Positions 7,323 to 15,785 of a DNA stretch of 64,000 bases are shown here, piece by piece (the first letter of the stretch is position 1; the number at the start of each line of letters is the position of its first letter). The notes below the pieces were generated by a model. The model did no database searches and was not told the origin of the DNA. It saw only the letters and a list, made by a program, of their open reading frames with translations. Position numbers and translations under genes: made by a program. Location of the stretch: positions 4,836,001 through 4,900,000 of the forward strand of contig NZ_CP075896.1 of NCBI RefSeq assembly GCF_018604545.1, read 5' to 3'. The DNA comes from Streptomyces koelreuteriae. Its GTDB lineage: Bacteria > Actinomycetota > Actinomycetes > Streptomycetales > Streptomycetaceae.

Positions 7323-8266
7323 TCCTCACCGTCACCCCCAACCCGTCACTGGACCGCACCTACGAGGTGCCGTCCCTCGACCGCGGCGAGGTCATCCGCG
7401 CCACCGGCGAGCGGATGGACCCGGGCGGCAAGGGCGTGAACGTCTCGCGCGCGGTCGCCGCGGCCGGACAGCGCACGGTCGCGGTCCTGCCGCTCGGCGG
7501 CGCCCCGGGCGCGCTCGTCGCCGACCTGCTCGACAAGCAGGGCATCGAGGTCGCGCCGGTCCCCGTCGCCGGGGCCACCCGCTCCAACATCGCCCTCGCC
7601 GAGGCCGACGGCGTCCTGACGAAGATCAACGCACCGGGTCCGGAACTGTCCGAGGCCGAGCGCGAACTGCTCCTGGAGACCGTACGGCAGCAGTCCGGCG
7701 ACGCCGCCTGGATCGCCTGCTGCGGCAGCCTCCCGCGTGGCCTTGCCCCCTCCTGGTACGCCGAGCTGGTCGCCCGCACCCACGCGGCCGGTGCCCGGAT
7801 CGCCCTGGACACCTCCGGGCCCGCGCTGCTGGAGGCGCTGCGCGAGCGGCCCGACGTGGTCAAGCCGAACGCCGAGGAACTCGCCGGAGCCGTCGGCCGC
7901 CCCCTCGCCACCGTCGGCGACGCCGTGAAGGCGGCCGAGGAACTGCGCGCCATGGGCGCCCGGGCCGTCCTCGCCAGCCTCGGCGCCGACGGGCAGCTGC
8001 TGGTGTCCGAGGAGGGCGCCTGGTTCGGCAGCGCCCGCGTGGACACCGTCCGCAGCAACGTGGGCGCCGGCGACTCCTCCCTCGCCGGTTTCCTGATCGC
8101 GGGCGGCAGCGGGCCTGACGCCCTGGCCTCGGCGGTCGCCCATGGCGCGGCGGCCGTTCAGCTGCCCGGCAGCGTCATGCCGACGCCGGGCGACCTGGAT
8201 CCGGCGGCGGTCACGGTCACGGCGGAGGTCCCGGTGGACCGTGTGCTGAAGGAGCCGGTGTCATGA
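7319..8266 (+). CDS. fruK: 1-phosphofructokinase
   Basis: A 315-residue PfkB-family kinase that converts fructose 1-phosphate to fructose 1,6-bisphosphate. It starts ILTVTPNPSLDRTYEV, typical of the LacC/FruK branch. The sugar-binding motif MDPGGKGVNVSRA is at about 33-45. The anion hole and catalytic base are NVGAGDS, with Asp252. The start overlaps the DeoR stop by 4 bases. The fructose PTS gene follows 149 bases later, with a possible small ORF bridging the gap. Together they form the standard PTS fructose route. Confidence 0.93.
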   Translation: MILTVTPNPSLDRTYEVPSLDRGEVIRATGERMDPGGKGVNVSRAVAAAGQRTVAVLPLGGAPGALVADLLDKQGIEVAPVPVAGATRSNIALAEADGVLTKINAPGPELSEAERELLLETVRQQSGDAAWIACCGSLPRGLAPSWYAELVARTHAAGARIALDTSGPALLEALRERPDVVKPNAEELAGAVGRPLATVGDAVKAAEELRAMGARAVLASLGADGQLLVSEEGAWFGSARVDTVRSNVGAGDSSLAGFLIAGGSGPDALASAVAHGAAAVQLPGSVMPTPGDLDPAAVTVTAEVPVDRVLKEPVS

Positions 8267-8418
8267 CGTTTCCCGACCCGCACGAACCGGACCGTGAGCG
8301 GCGGACCTCCCCGTTACTCCCCGCCGCCACCCTCGTCACCCCCCACCGCAGCACCCCCGTCCCTTCCCCCGCCCACCCCACGCACCGGGCGATACGCGAG
8401 CTAAGGAGCCCGCGATGA
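8263..8418 (+). CDS. Possible 51-residue coupling peptide between fruK and fruA, with a TTA codon
   Basis: An ORF of 51 codons starts with an ATG that overlaps the fruK stop (ATGA at 8263-8266) and ends with a TGA that overlaps the fruA start (ATGA at 8415-8418). This exactly fills the gap between the two genes. The peptide is basic and Pro/His/Arg-rich and resembles no family I know. One codon is TTA (8314-8316), the codon read by the bldA tRNA. Its last codons are rare ones (ATA, CTA, AGG, CGA), and GC3 by my count is about 84 percent, lower than the neighbours. GGAG at 8404-8407 belongs to fruA. It may be only a spacer that happens to be open. Confidence 0.4.
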   Translation: MTFPDPHEPDRERRTSPLLPAATLVTPHRSTPVPSPAHPTHRAIRELRSPR

Positions 8419-10472
8419 GCGACATGATCACCGCGGACCTGGTCGATCTCGACCTGTCCGCCGACACCAAGGAAGCGGCGGCGCGCGCCCTCGCCGAGCG
8501 CATGGTGGCCCTGGGCCGGGTGACCGACCTGGACGGCTTCCTCGCCGACGTGGCCGCCCGCGAGGCCCAGATGCCGACCGGCCTCGACGGCGGCATCGGC
8601 ATCCCGCACTGCCGCAGCGAGCACGTCACCGAGCCGACGCTCGCCTTCGGGCGCAGCTCCGACGGCATCGACTTCGGTGCGACGGACGGCCCCGCCGACC
8701 TGATCTTCCTGATCGCCGCGCCGGCCGGTGCCGACGACGCCCATCTGACGATCCTGTCGTCGCTGGCCCGGCAGCTGATGAACACGGAGTTCACCGACGC
8801 GCTGCGCTCGGTGGGCGACGCGGGCGCAGCGGCGGCGCTCATCAGGGGCGACGAGCCCGAGGCGCCCGAGCCTGCGGCTTCCGAAGACACCGTGGCGTCG
8901 GCGGGAGCGGCCTCTCCCGCCGCCGCCACGGTCACCGACGACGACGCCGGCGCCGAGAGCGCCCCCGAGGAGCGCCCGTTCCGCATCGTCGCCGTCACCT
9001 CCTGTCCCACCGGCATCGCCCACACCTACATGGCGGCCGAGTCGCTGGAGAACGCCGGCCGTGAGGCGGGCGTCGAAGTCACCGTCGAGACACAGGGATC
9101 GGCCGGATTCACCCGGCTCGACCCGGAGGTCATCGCGGCGGCGGACGGCGTGATCTTCGCCCACGACGTCTCCGTACGGGAGAAGGACCGCTTCGCCGGC
9201 AAGCCGACCGTCGACGTCGGTGTGAAGGCGGGCATCAACCGCCCCGCCGAACTCATCGCCGAGGTGCGGGAGAAGGCCGCGCGCGGCGAGGTCACCTCCG
9301 GCACCCCGGGCAGCACGCCCGTCGAGCGCACCGGCGACTCCGGCGAGGGCTACGGCACCAAGCTGCGCAAGTGGCTGATGTCCGGCGTCAGTTACATGGT
9401 GCCGTTCGTCGCGGCGGGCGGTCTGCTGATCGCCCTCGGCTTCGCGATCGGCGGCTACAAGGTCAACAAGGCCCCGTCGGTGATGGACCACTTCCTGTGG
9501 ACGCAGGCCGACAGCTGGGCGGCCCTGCTCTTCCAGATCGGCGGCGTCGCCTTCGGCTTCCTCGTCCCGGTCCTGGCCGGCTACATCGCCTACGGCATGG
9601 CCGACCGGCCCGGTCTGGTGCCCGGCTTCGTGGGCGGCGCGATCTCCCTGACCATCAACGCGGGCTTCCTCGGGGGCCTCGCGGCCGGTCTGATCGCCGG
9701 TGGCGTGGTCATCGCCATCCAGAAGGTGAACATCCCGGCGGCGCTGCGCGGCATCATGCCGGTGGTGGTGATCCCGCTGATCTCCTCGGCGATCGTCGGG
9801 TTCCTGATGTTCGTCGTCATCGGCAAGCCCATCGCCCAGGCGCAGAAGGGCATGACCGACTGGCTGAACAGCCTGTCCGGCGCCAACGCCATCCTGCTCG
9901 GCACCCTCCTCGGCCTGATGATGTGCTTCGACCTCGGCGGTCCCGTCAACAAGGTCGCCTACACCTTCGCCACGGCCGGTATCGCGGTGTCCGACCCCAG
10001 CGACTCCGCGATGAAGATCATGGCGGCGGTCATGGCGGCCGGCATGGTGCCCCCGCTGGCGATGGCCCTGGCCACGACCGTGCGCGGCAAGCTCTTCAAC
10101 GCCACCGAGCGCGAGAACGGCAAGGCCGCCTGGGTGCTCGGCGCCTCCTTCATCTCCGAGGGCGCGATCCCCTTCGCCGCGGCCGACCCGCTGCGCGTCA
10201 TCCCGGCCTCCATGGCGGGCGGCGCGATCACCGGCGCCCTGTCGATGGCCTTCGGCGCCACCCTGCGCGCCCCGCACGGCGGCATCTTCGTGGTCCCGCT
10301 GATCGGCAACCCGCTGCTCTACCTGGTCGCCATCGCCGCGGGCGTCTGCGTCACCACGGCCCTGGTGATCGTCCTGAAGGGCATGCGCAAGCAGGCCCCG
10401 GGCGCCACCGCGGCACCCGGCGAGGGCACCGCGGCCCCGACGGCGGAGAGCAAGCAGCCGGTGGCGGCGTGA
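8415..10472 (+). CDS. fruA: PTS fructose-specific enzyme IIABC
   Basis: A 685-residue fused permease. EIIA (residues 1-145) has the phosphorylated His65 in GIGIPHCRS. An Ala/Glu-rich linker follows (about 145-188). EIIB (about 189-290) has the phosphocysteine Cys197 in AVTSCPTGIAHTYMAAE. EIIC (about 325-660) is a multi-helix membrane domain with GGPVNKVAYTF and SEGAIPFAAADPLRVIP, typical of fructose EIIC. It takes up fructose and phosphorylates it at C1 using HPr, feeding FruK. GGAG lies 7 bases before the ATG. A strong terminator follows 71 bases after the stop. Confidence 0.95.
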   Translation: MSDMITADLVDLDLSADTKEAAARALAERMVALGRVTDLDGFLADVAAREAQMPTGLDGGIGIPHCRSEHVTEPTLAFGRSSDGIDFGATDGPADLIFLIAAPAGADDAHLTILSSLARQLMNTEFTDALRSVGDAGAAAALIRGDEPEAPEPAASEDTVASAGAASPAAATVTDDDAGAESAPEERPFRIVAVTSCPTGIAHTYMAAESLENAGREAGVEVTVETQGSAGFTRLDPEVIAAADGVIFAHDVSVREKDRFAGKPTVDVGVKAGINRPAELIAEVREKAARGEVTSGTPGSTPVERTGDSGEGYGTKLRKWLMSGVSYMVPFVAAGGLLIALGFAIGGYKVNKAPSVMDHFLWTQADSWAALLFQIGGVAFGFLVPVLAGYIAYGMADRPGLVPGFVGGAISLTINAGFLGGLAAGLIAGGVVIAIQKVNIPAALRGIMPVVVIPLISSAIVGFLMFVVIGKPIAQAQKGMTDWLNSLSGANAILLGTLLGLMMCFDLGGPVNKVAYTFATAGIAVSDPSDSAMKIMAAVMAAGMVPPLAMALATTVRGKLFNATERENGKAAWVLGASFISEGAIPFAAADPLRVIPASMAGGAITGALSMAFGATLRAPHGGIFVVPLIGNPLLYLVAIAAGVCVTTALVIVLKGMRKQAPGATAAPGEGTAAPTAESKQPVAA

Positions 10473-10543
10473 CACCCGTCGCGGTCCGTCCCTTTCAAGG
10501 CATGTGAACCGTTCATGCCACCTGCGAGATAGATCACGAAAAT

Positions 10544-10573
10544 CACGGCCCGGGACCGAAGTCCCGGGCCGTG
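10544..10573 (+). terminator. Intrinsic terminator of the fructose operon
   Basis: A perfect 13-bp stem CACGGCCCGGGAC (10544-10556) with its complement (10561-10573) and a CGAA tetraloop. No long T-run, as is usual in Streptomyces. Confidence 0.85.
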
Positions 10574-10589
10574 GTGTCTACTGGAACGC

Positions 10590-10751
10590 ATGCCTGAGCA
10601 CGTCTCCGGGTGGCCCGAAGGCCACTCCCTCCCCGCTCTCCCACAACAGCGGCAGACAGGCCCCCGGTCGGAGTCCGTGGAGCTGACCACGCAGGAGAGA
10701 GACGCCTTCACCGAGCTGGTGCGCCAGTTGAGCGGAGACCGGGGCGTCTAG
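10590..10751 (+). CDS. Small hypothetical protein, 53 aa
   Basis: Starts with ATG at 10590 and ends in TAG. The N-terminal half is Pro/Gln-rich. The C-terminal half reads like a real helix: VELTTQERDAFTELVRQLSG. It sits between the fruA terminator and the convergent DUF6227 gene, 17 bases from the latter's stop. There is no strong ribosome binding site; an internal GTG before the helical part could be the true start. No family recognised. Confidence 0.45.
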   Translation: MPEHVSGWPEGHSLPALPQQRQTGPRSESVELTTQERDAFTELVRQLSGDRGV

Positions 10752-10768
10752 GAAAGCCGCGACGGCTC

Positions 10769-11515
10769 CTACGACAGCTGCGCCGCCCGCCGCTCCATCG
10801 CCTCACGCGCCGCGTCCTCGCTGACGTACACCTCGCACATGTGCCGTCCGTCCGGCGTCGCCGTGTGCTCGACCTCCCAGAGGGAGAGCTCCTCGCCGTC
10901 GCCCAGCAGGAACGCGTGCTCGTAGAGCGAGAACCCCAGCCCCGCCCGGCCGGCTCGGCAGGGGCGGCCGAAGGCCTGGGCGATCCGGTGGCCGGACGCC
11001 GTGGCCAGCAGGGCCGCCGTGTCCGCGCCCGGCCGGTCCGTGTTCTCCGCCCGGCGCAGTAAACGGCGCGCGTGGTCCGCCGAGTCGTCGCCGGCATAGG
11101 CGTGCCGGGGCGCGGGGACCGGGGAGAGCTGCACCGTCACCGGCAGCTCGAAGTCAGGGGTGTCCGGCGGCAGCGGCAGACGCGCGGTCGCGGCCCGCAG
11201 CTCCTCCTCGTCCACATAGACCTCGTGCTGCGGCTCGCTGCCCGGCGCGGTGTTGTGGACGAGCTCCCAGAGGGTGAGTGCCGAACCGTCGGCCAGCAGC
11301 CAGGTGTGCCGGTACGTCTCCCGGTGCAGGCCCGCGCTGTGGTGCGCGGAGTGCAGCGAACTGTCGTGCGCCAGGGCGCAGTCCAGCCGCCTCAGCGTCT
11401 CGTCCGGTAGCTCGAAGGAGTTCAGGGCGCGGCCGAGGAGTCGCGCGAGGTGCTCCTCCGGAGACTCGGGCGAGTCGTGGGGTTCGTACGCTGCCGTCTC
11501 GTACGGAACGCTCAA
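10769..11515 (-). CDS. DUF6227-like protein with internal duplication; TTA codon
   Basis: A 248-residue protein with no known function; I recognise it as the actinobacterial DUF6227 type. Two halves repeat: residues 22-109 and 148-239 align, with LLADGSALTLWELVHNTAP matching LLGDGEELSLWEVEHTATP and HEVYVDEE matching CEVYVSED. No signal peptide or membrane segment. Codon 152 is TTA (complement at 11060-11062), so translation may need bldA. It is monocistronic and convergent with the small ORF at 10590. The repeated beta-rich W-E-hydrophobic pattern suggests a tandem small domain, perhaps ligand or protein binding. Confidence 0.75.
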   Translation of the reverse strand: MSVPYETAAYEPHDSPESPEEHLARLLGRALNSFELPDETLRRLDCALAHDSSLHSAHHSAGLHRETYRHTWLLADGSALTLWELVHNTAPGSEPQHEVYVDEEELRAATARLPLPPDTPDFELPVTVQLSPVPAPRHAYAGDDSADHARRLLRRAENTDRPGADTAALLATASGHRIAQAFGRPCRAGRAGLGFSLYEHAFLLGDGEELSLWEVEHTATPDGRHMCEVYVSEDAAREAMERRAAQLS

Positions 11516-11609
11516 GGTTTCTCCCGGCGTTGCTGCATGTCACCTTGTGGGTGCATACCGTAGCCCCTCGGTCGGACATCATGTCCGGGAACCGAGAAAA
11601 CGTACGTCC

Positions 11610-11652
11610 GGGAAAACGCCCGGGCCGCGCGAAAAGTTCCCGCGCGGCCCGG
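11610..11652 (-). terminator. Terminator downstream of the L,D-transpeptidase gene
   Basis: A perfect 12-bp stem CCGGGCCGCGCG (11620-11631) with its complement (11641-11652) and a 9-base loop. On the minus strand it is followed by GCGTTTTCCC, giving a T-run. It lies 43 bases beyond the stop of the minus-strand gene. Confidence 0.85.
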
Positions 11653-11694
11653 ATGGTCCGTCAAATACCCCAGTTGGGGCGGCTGTTCAGTCGA

Positions 11695-12912
11695 TCAGGA
11701 CGCGCTGCCCGCGACCCACTGGCTCCAGTCCATGTTCCAGCCGTTGAGCCCGTTGTCCGGCGACACCGTCTTGTCGGGGGAGTTCTTCACGATCACCACG
11801 TCCCCGATGAGGGAGTTGTCGTAGAACCACTTGGCGGGAGTGCTGCCCCCGGCGCCCTGGACGTCCGCGAGGCCGACGCAGCCGTGGCTGGTGCCCTGGC
11901 GGCCGAAGGGCGGATTGCCCTTGCTGTACCAGTAGTTGCCGTGGATGAAGGTGCCGGACGTCGTCAGCCGCATCGCGTGCGGCACGTCCGGGATGTCGTA
12001 CTCCCCGCCGAGACCGACCGTCCGGCTGTTCATCCGGGTCTGCGTGAACTTCTCCGAGATCACCATCTGCCCGTTGTACGTGGTGTGCTCCGCGCTGCCC
12101 GCCGAGATCGGGATCGTCTTGATGGTCTTGCCGTCCCGGACCACCGTCATGGTCTGTGTGTTGACGTCGACCGTGGAGACCTGCGAGCGCCCGACGGTGA
12201 AGGTGACCGTCTTCTTCTGCACGCCGTAGACGCCCTTCGCGCCCTCCACCCCGTCCAGGTCGATCTTCATCGTGACCTTGGAGCCGGCCTTCCAGTACTC
12301 CTCGGGCCGGAAGTCGAGCCGCTGCCCGTTGAACCAGTGCCCGACGACCTGCTGCCCACTGCTGGAGGTGACCGTGATGCGCGACTGCACGGCCTTCCGC
12401 TCGGTGATGGCCTTGTCGAAGGTGAACGACACCGGCATGCCCGCACCGACCGTGGTGCCGTCGTCCGGCGTGTACGTCCCGATGAAGCTGTTCGACGACG
12501 ACACCGTCGTGAAGATCGAGTTGGCCGCGGCCGTCCGGCCGTCCGAGTCCTTCGCGGTCGCGGATATCTGGTACTTCGTGCCGCGCTCCAACTGCTCCTT
12601 CGGCTTCCACGCCTTGCCGTCGGAGGAGATCGAGCCCGACACGGCCTGACCGTCGCCCGCCACCGTCATCTTCACGTCGGTCAGCTTGCCGTCGCTGACC
12701 TTCACCCCGGTCGAGTTGATGGACGCGCCCGTGGAGCCGTCCTTCGCCGAGATGGCGATCTTCGCGACGGACGTGTTGCCCGTGCCCTTGCCGCCCTTGG
12801 CGTCGTCCTTGGCGTTGGCGCTGCCACCACAGGCGGTGAGCGTCAGGGCGCCGACCATCAGGGCGGCACAGGCCCCCAGTGTGCGCCGCGCAGCAATGTC
12901 CGGCCTTGTCAC
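11695..12912 (-). CDS. L,D-transpeptidase lipoprotein with Ig-like domains (YkuD)
   Basis: A 405-residue lipoprotein when started at the GTG at 12912. That start gives a proper signal: positively charged VTRPDIAARR, a hydrophobic stretch, and lipobox LTAC with Cys28. Two immunoglobulin-like domains follow (about 50-240), as in mycobacterial LdtMt2. The C-terminal YkuD domain has HGNYW and the catalytic SHGCVGL with Cys345. It forms 3-3 cross-links in peptidoglycan or attaches proteins to it, outside the membrane. An in-frame upstream ATG would add 35 residues and spoil the signal peptide. A terminator follows. Confidence 0.92.
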   Translation of the reverse strand: MTRPDIAARRTLGACAALMVGALTLTACGGSANAKDDAKGGKGTGNTSVAKIAISAKDGSTGASINSTGVKVSDGKLTDVKMTVAGDGQAVSGSISSDGKAWKPKEQLERGTKYQISATAKDSDGRTAAANSIFTTVSSSNSFIGTYTPDDGTTVGAGMPVSFTFDKAITERKAVQSRITVTSSSGQQVVGHWFNGQRLDFRPEEYWKAGSKVTMKIDLDGVEGAKGVYGVQKKTVTFTVGRSQVSTVDVNTQTMTVVRDGKTIKTIPISAGSAEHTTYNGQMVISEKFTQTRMNSRTVGLGGEYDIPDVPHAMRLTTSGTFIHGNYWYSKGNPPFGRQGTSHGCVGLADVQGAGGSTPAKWFYDNSLIGDVVIVKNSPDKTVSPDNGLNGWNMDWSQWVAGSAS

Positions 12913-13077
12913 GGGCTGCTCCCAGTTCGTGTGAAGTGCGTGATCCGCTCCAGTACGTGAAGCAAGAGGGCCCCGGGGGCCGTTCGGGTTGCGTCCGGCC
13001 GCCAGGAACGACATCACCGTTACAGGGCCGCGACAATGTCCGGCGCCGCTGTGGAACCGCTGTGGGTGCCGGGCTGC

Positions 13078-14118
13078 TCAACGGCCCGCGTACAACTCCC
13101 CGTACGACGGCCACGCCCCGCCCGGACCGTCGACCGACTCGGCGGCACGCACCGCCCGCACGATCGCCCGGGTCACCACATCGGCGCCCGCCGCGAGGAC
13201 CTCGTTGAGGGCGAGCGGGTCCTCGGCGTCCAGGGCGCGGTCTCCCGTCGCCAGCGTGAACACCGTGTCCCCGTCGTGGAGCAGGTGCACCGGCCGCACC
13301 GCGCGGGCGATGCCGTCGTGAGCCGTGCCGGCCAGCTTCTGCGCCTGGGCCTTCGACAGATCCGCGTCCGTGGCGACCACCGCGAGCGTGGTGTTGAGCG
13401 GCGGAGGCGCGCTCCGCGCGGCCGTCTCGGCCAGGCGCCGCCGCGCGGCCTCATGCACCTCCGCCTCCGGATACTCCACCCGCCCCTGGAACAACTCCCC
13501 GTACAGCACCCCCGTTTCCGGATCCACCGTCGAACCCGCCGCGTTGGCCACCACCAGCGCGGCCACCGTGACCCCCGAGCCGAGCACCGTGCTCGCGCTG
13601 CCGATGCCGCCCTTCACCACCCCGGTCACCGCCCCCGTACCGGCGCCCACACAGCCCTGGGCCACCGGCGCGCCGGGCTCGCTCGCCGCCGCCGCCTCGA
13701 CCGCGGCCCGCCCGGTGGCCGCGTCCGGCCTGGCCCGGAAGTCGCCGCCCCGCCCCAGATCGAAGACACAGGCGGCGGGCACCACCGGCACGACCTGCGC
13801 CGGGTCCGCCCCGACCCGGATCCCGCGTCCCCGCTCCTCCAGCCAGGCCATCACCCCCGAGGCCGCGTCCAGCCCGTAGGCGCTGCCGCCGGTCAGCACG
13901 ATCGCCTCGACCTTCCGCACCACGTTGCGCGGATCGAGCGCGTCCGTCTCCTTGGTCCCGGGGCCACCGCCCCGCACATCCACGGCGGCCACGGCCCCGC
14001 CCTCCGGGGCGAGCACGACCGTGGTGCCGGTGAGCCATCCGTCGCCGGCGCGGGTCGCGTGCCCCACACGCAGGCCGGAGACATCCGTCAGAGCGTCCAC
14101 CAGAGCTTCAACTGTCAT
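13078..14118 (-). CDS. P1 family (DmpA/S58) peptidase
   Basis: A 346-residue protein of the L-aminopeptidase D-esterase (DmpA) type, an Ntn-fold self-processing family. The N-terminal part has LTDVSGLRVGHATR and then VDVRGGGPGTKETDAL. The middle has LTGGSAYGLDAASGVM. GCVGAGTGAVTG and KGGIGSAS mark the region of autocleavage before the nucleophilic Gly-Ser (GIGSAS). These enzymes release N-terminal residues from small peptides, including D-amino acid esters or beta-peptides. No signal peptide, so cytosolic. It lies upstream of the transpeptidase on the same strand, 165 bases apart, probably as a separate unit. Confidence 0.88.
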   Translation of the reverse strand: MTVEALVDALTDVSGLRVGHATRAGDGWLTGTTVVLAPEGGAVAAVDVRGGGPGTKETDALDPRNVVRKVEAIVLTGGSAYGLDAASGVMAWLEERGRGIRVGADPAQVVPVVPAACVFDLGRGGDFRARPDAATGRAAVEAAAASEPGAPVAQGCVGAGTGAVTGVVKGGIGSASTVLGSGVTVAALVVANAAGSTVDPETGVLYGELFQGRVEYPEAEVHEAARRRLAETAARSAPPPLNTTLAVVATDADLSKAQAQKLAGTAHDGIARAVRPVHLLHDGDTVFTLATGDRALDAEDPLALNEVLAAGADVVTRAIVRAVRAAESVDGPGGAWPSYGELYAGR

Positions 14119-14186
14119 GGCGCCCAGTGTTGTCCAGTCGTCGGCCGTCGCGGGCGCACCGGGCGTCGCCGGGCCCGTCGGCGCCG

Positions 14187-15416
14187 TCAGGCCGTCCGGC
14201 TCGACGGGGCGTGGGTCCTTGACGGGCGGGCGGCCAGTGTCTCTCCCGCCGCCACCGACAGCGCGCAGACCACGCCCGCCGTGAGCACCGCCCAGTCACC
14301 CAGGAACGTGCAGCAGATCACCAGCAGTGCCGTCGTCGGCAGTACCAGCTGCTGGGTGATGCCCGCCTTGAAGTGACGCGAGTGCAGGGCCCACACGGTC
14401 AGCAGATACAGGGCCGTCGGCAGGGTCACGGCGGCCGACGCCGCCAGCGTGGAGATGTGCGCCTTGCCCACCGTCTGCTCCACCGCCACCTCCAGCCCGG
14501 CCCCGATCGCGGCCGCCGAGGCGAAGACCACGTAGTGGCCGTAGCCCCACAGGAACGCCTGCCGGTTGGAGCGCAGATGGCCGTGGATGGGCACCACGAA
14601 GTAGATCCACCACGCGGCGAAGATGATCAGCAGCCCGCCCGACGCGATGGGGAGGACCTCGCCCAGCGAGTCGTTCTCGTCGATGCCGGACTTCACGGCG
14701 ATCGTGGCCGCGGCGACCGTCTCGCCGAGCACGATGATCGTGAACAGTCCGTAGCGCTCCGCGATATGGCGGGGATGCCAGGCCGTGGGCTGGCCCCGCT
14801 CCGCGAACAGCGGCACGCACATCTCCAGCAGCGCCATCACCAGGAACCACCAGGGCAGCGCGTCCTCGGGCAGGAGCAGCAGGCCCAGCCAGCCGACCTG
14901 GCACAGCAGTACCCCGCCGGCGTAGCGCAGGGCCGTCGTCCGCTCCGGGCCCTCGGCGGCGCGGGCCGCCCGCAGCCACTGCGTCACCAGGGCCAGCCGC
15001 ATGATCACGTAGCCCAGCCAGACCACGAGGTAGTCGTGCTCCTCGAAGGCCTGCGAGACCCCCGCCGCGAGGACCAGCACACCCGCGATCTGCACCAGGG
15101 TGACGACCCGGTACAGCACGTCGTCGTTGTCGTACGCCGAGGCGAACCACGAGAAGTTCATCCAGGCCCACCACACGGCGAAGAAGACCATCGCGTAGTC
15201 GAGGATCCCCTCGCCGGCATGGCCCTCGGCGACGGAGTGGACCAGCTGGATGCCCGCCTGGGCGACGGCCACGACGAAGCACAGGTCGAAGAAGAGCTCC
15301 AGCGGTGAGGCCGTCCGGTGCGCCTCGTCGCGTCCGCGGGCCCTGAGCCTGCGCAGCGGTCCCCGGTCGCCGGGCGGGCCGGAGGGGACGGGCGGGGGAG
15401 TGGGGCTGGACGTCAT
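14187..15416 (-). CDS. Low temperature requirement A (LtrA) family membrane protein
   Basis: A 409-residue integral membrane protein of the LtrA family with about 11-12 hydrophobic helices. Typical motifs are SPLELFFDLCFVVAVAQ near the start, FFAVWWAWMNFSWFASAYDNDD, WHPRHIAERYGLFTIIVLGE, and FAAWWIYFV. LtrA was named from a Listeria cold-growth mutant; its molecular role is still unclear. The ATG at 15416 is chosen over an ATG four codons upstream; neither has a strong Shine-Dalgarno sequence. Divergent from a small ORF at 15473. Confidence 0.85.
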   Translation of the reverse strand: MTSSPTPPPVPSGPPGDRGPLRRLRARGRDEAHRTASPLELFFDLCFVVAVAQAGIQLVHSVAEGHAGEGILDYAMVFFAVWWAWMNFSWFASAYDNDDVLYRVVTLVQIAGVLVLAAGVSQAFEEHDYLVVWLGYVIMRLALVTQWLRAARAAEGPERTTALRYAGGVLLCQVGWLGLLLLPEDALPWWFLVMALLEMCVPLFAERGQPTAWHPRHIAERYGLFTIIVLGETVAAATIAVKSGIDENDSLGEVLPIASGGLLIIFAAWWIYFVVPIHGHLRSNRQAFLWGYGHYVVFASAAAIGAGLEVAVEQTVGKAHISTLAASAAVTLPTALYLLTVWALHSRHFKAGITQQLVLPTTALLVICCTFLGDWAVLTAGVVCALSVAAGETLAARPSRTHAPSSRTA

Positions 15417-15472
15417 GATTCCCAGCACAACAGAAGGCGCGGGGATTTTCTCCGCGACCGTACCCTGGACGC

Positions 15473-15652
15473 ATGAGCAGCACCCCCGATCCCGAGGCGC
15501 CCGCGCCGAAGCCCGCGCTGGTCTTCGACGACCCGCTCGACCAGCAGTCCTCCGACGACACCGACCGCGGCTGGGGCGAGCGCACGGACTCCGGCGGGGG
15601 CGCGGCTGACCTCAAGCGCTTCCTCGACGAGAAGCCGCCGCACCACATCTGA
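15473..15652 (+). CDS. Small acidic protein, 59 aa
   Basis: An ATG-started ORF of 60 codons, too short for common cut-offs. The sequence is acidic and ends in FLDEKPPHHI, with LVFDDPLDQQSSDDTDRGWG in the middle. Its coding pattern is strongly GC3-biased, which supports a real gene. The start lies 57 bases from the divergent LtrA start. Function unknown. Its last four codons (CAC CAC ATC TGA) form part of the first copy of the tandem repeat that follows. Confidence 0.65.
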   Translation: MSSTPDPEAPAPKPALVFDDPLDQQSSDDTDRGWGERTDSGGGAADLKRFLDEKPPHHI

Positions 15653-15742
15653 GCCGGGCGGCTCCACCACGTCTGAGCCGGGCGGCTCCACCACGTCTGA
15701 GCCGGGCGGCTCCACCACGTCTGAGCCGGGCGGCTCCACCAC
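15648..15742. repeat. Four tandem copies of a 24-bp repeat
   Basis: Copies start at 15648, 15672, 15696 and 15720 with a 24-base period and near-perfect identity (the first differs only in its flank). Each contains AGCCGGGCGGCT, a 5-bp stem with a 2-base loop. The array lies between the convergent small ORF (15473-15652) and mscL, and the first copy contains the small ORF's stop codon. It could act as a multi-hairpin terminator for both genes. Confidence 0.85.
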
Positions 15743-15785
15743 AGCCGGACCAGGCGGCCCAGCCGCGTCCGCGCCGCCCGCCGCG

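Noticed and set aside
8217..10475. 752-codon ORF antisense to fruA, and similar long antisense ORFs at 4865-6346, 22812-24785 and 45240-47591
   Set aside because: In very GC-rich genomes the opposite strand of a real gene stays open. Their translations are Arg/Gly/Asp/His-rich and match no family, while the sense proteins are unmistakable.
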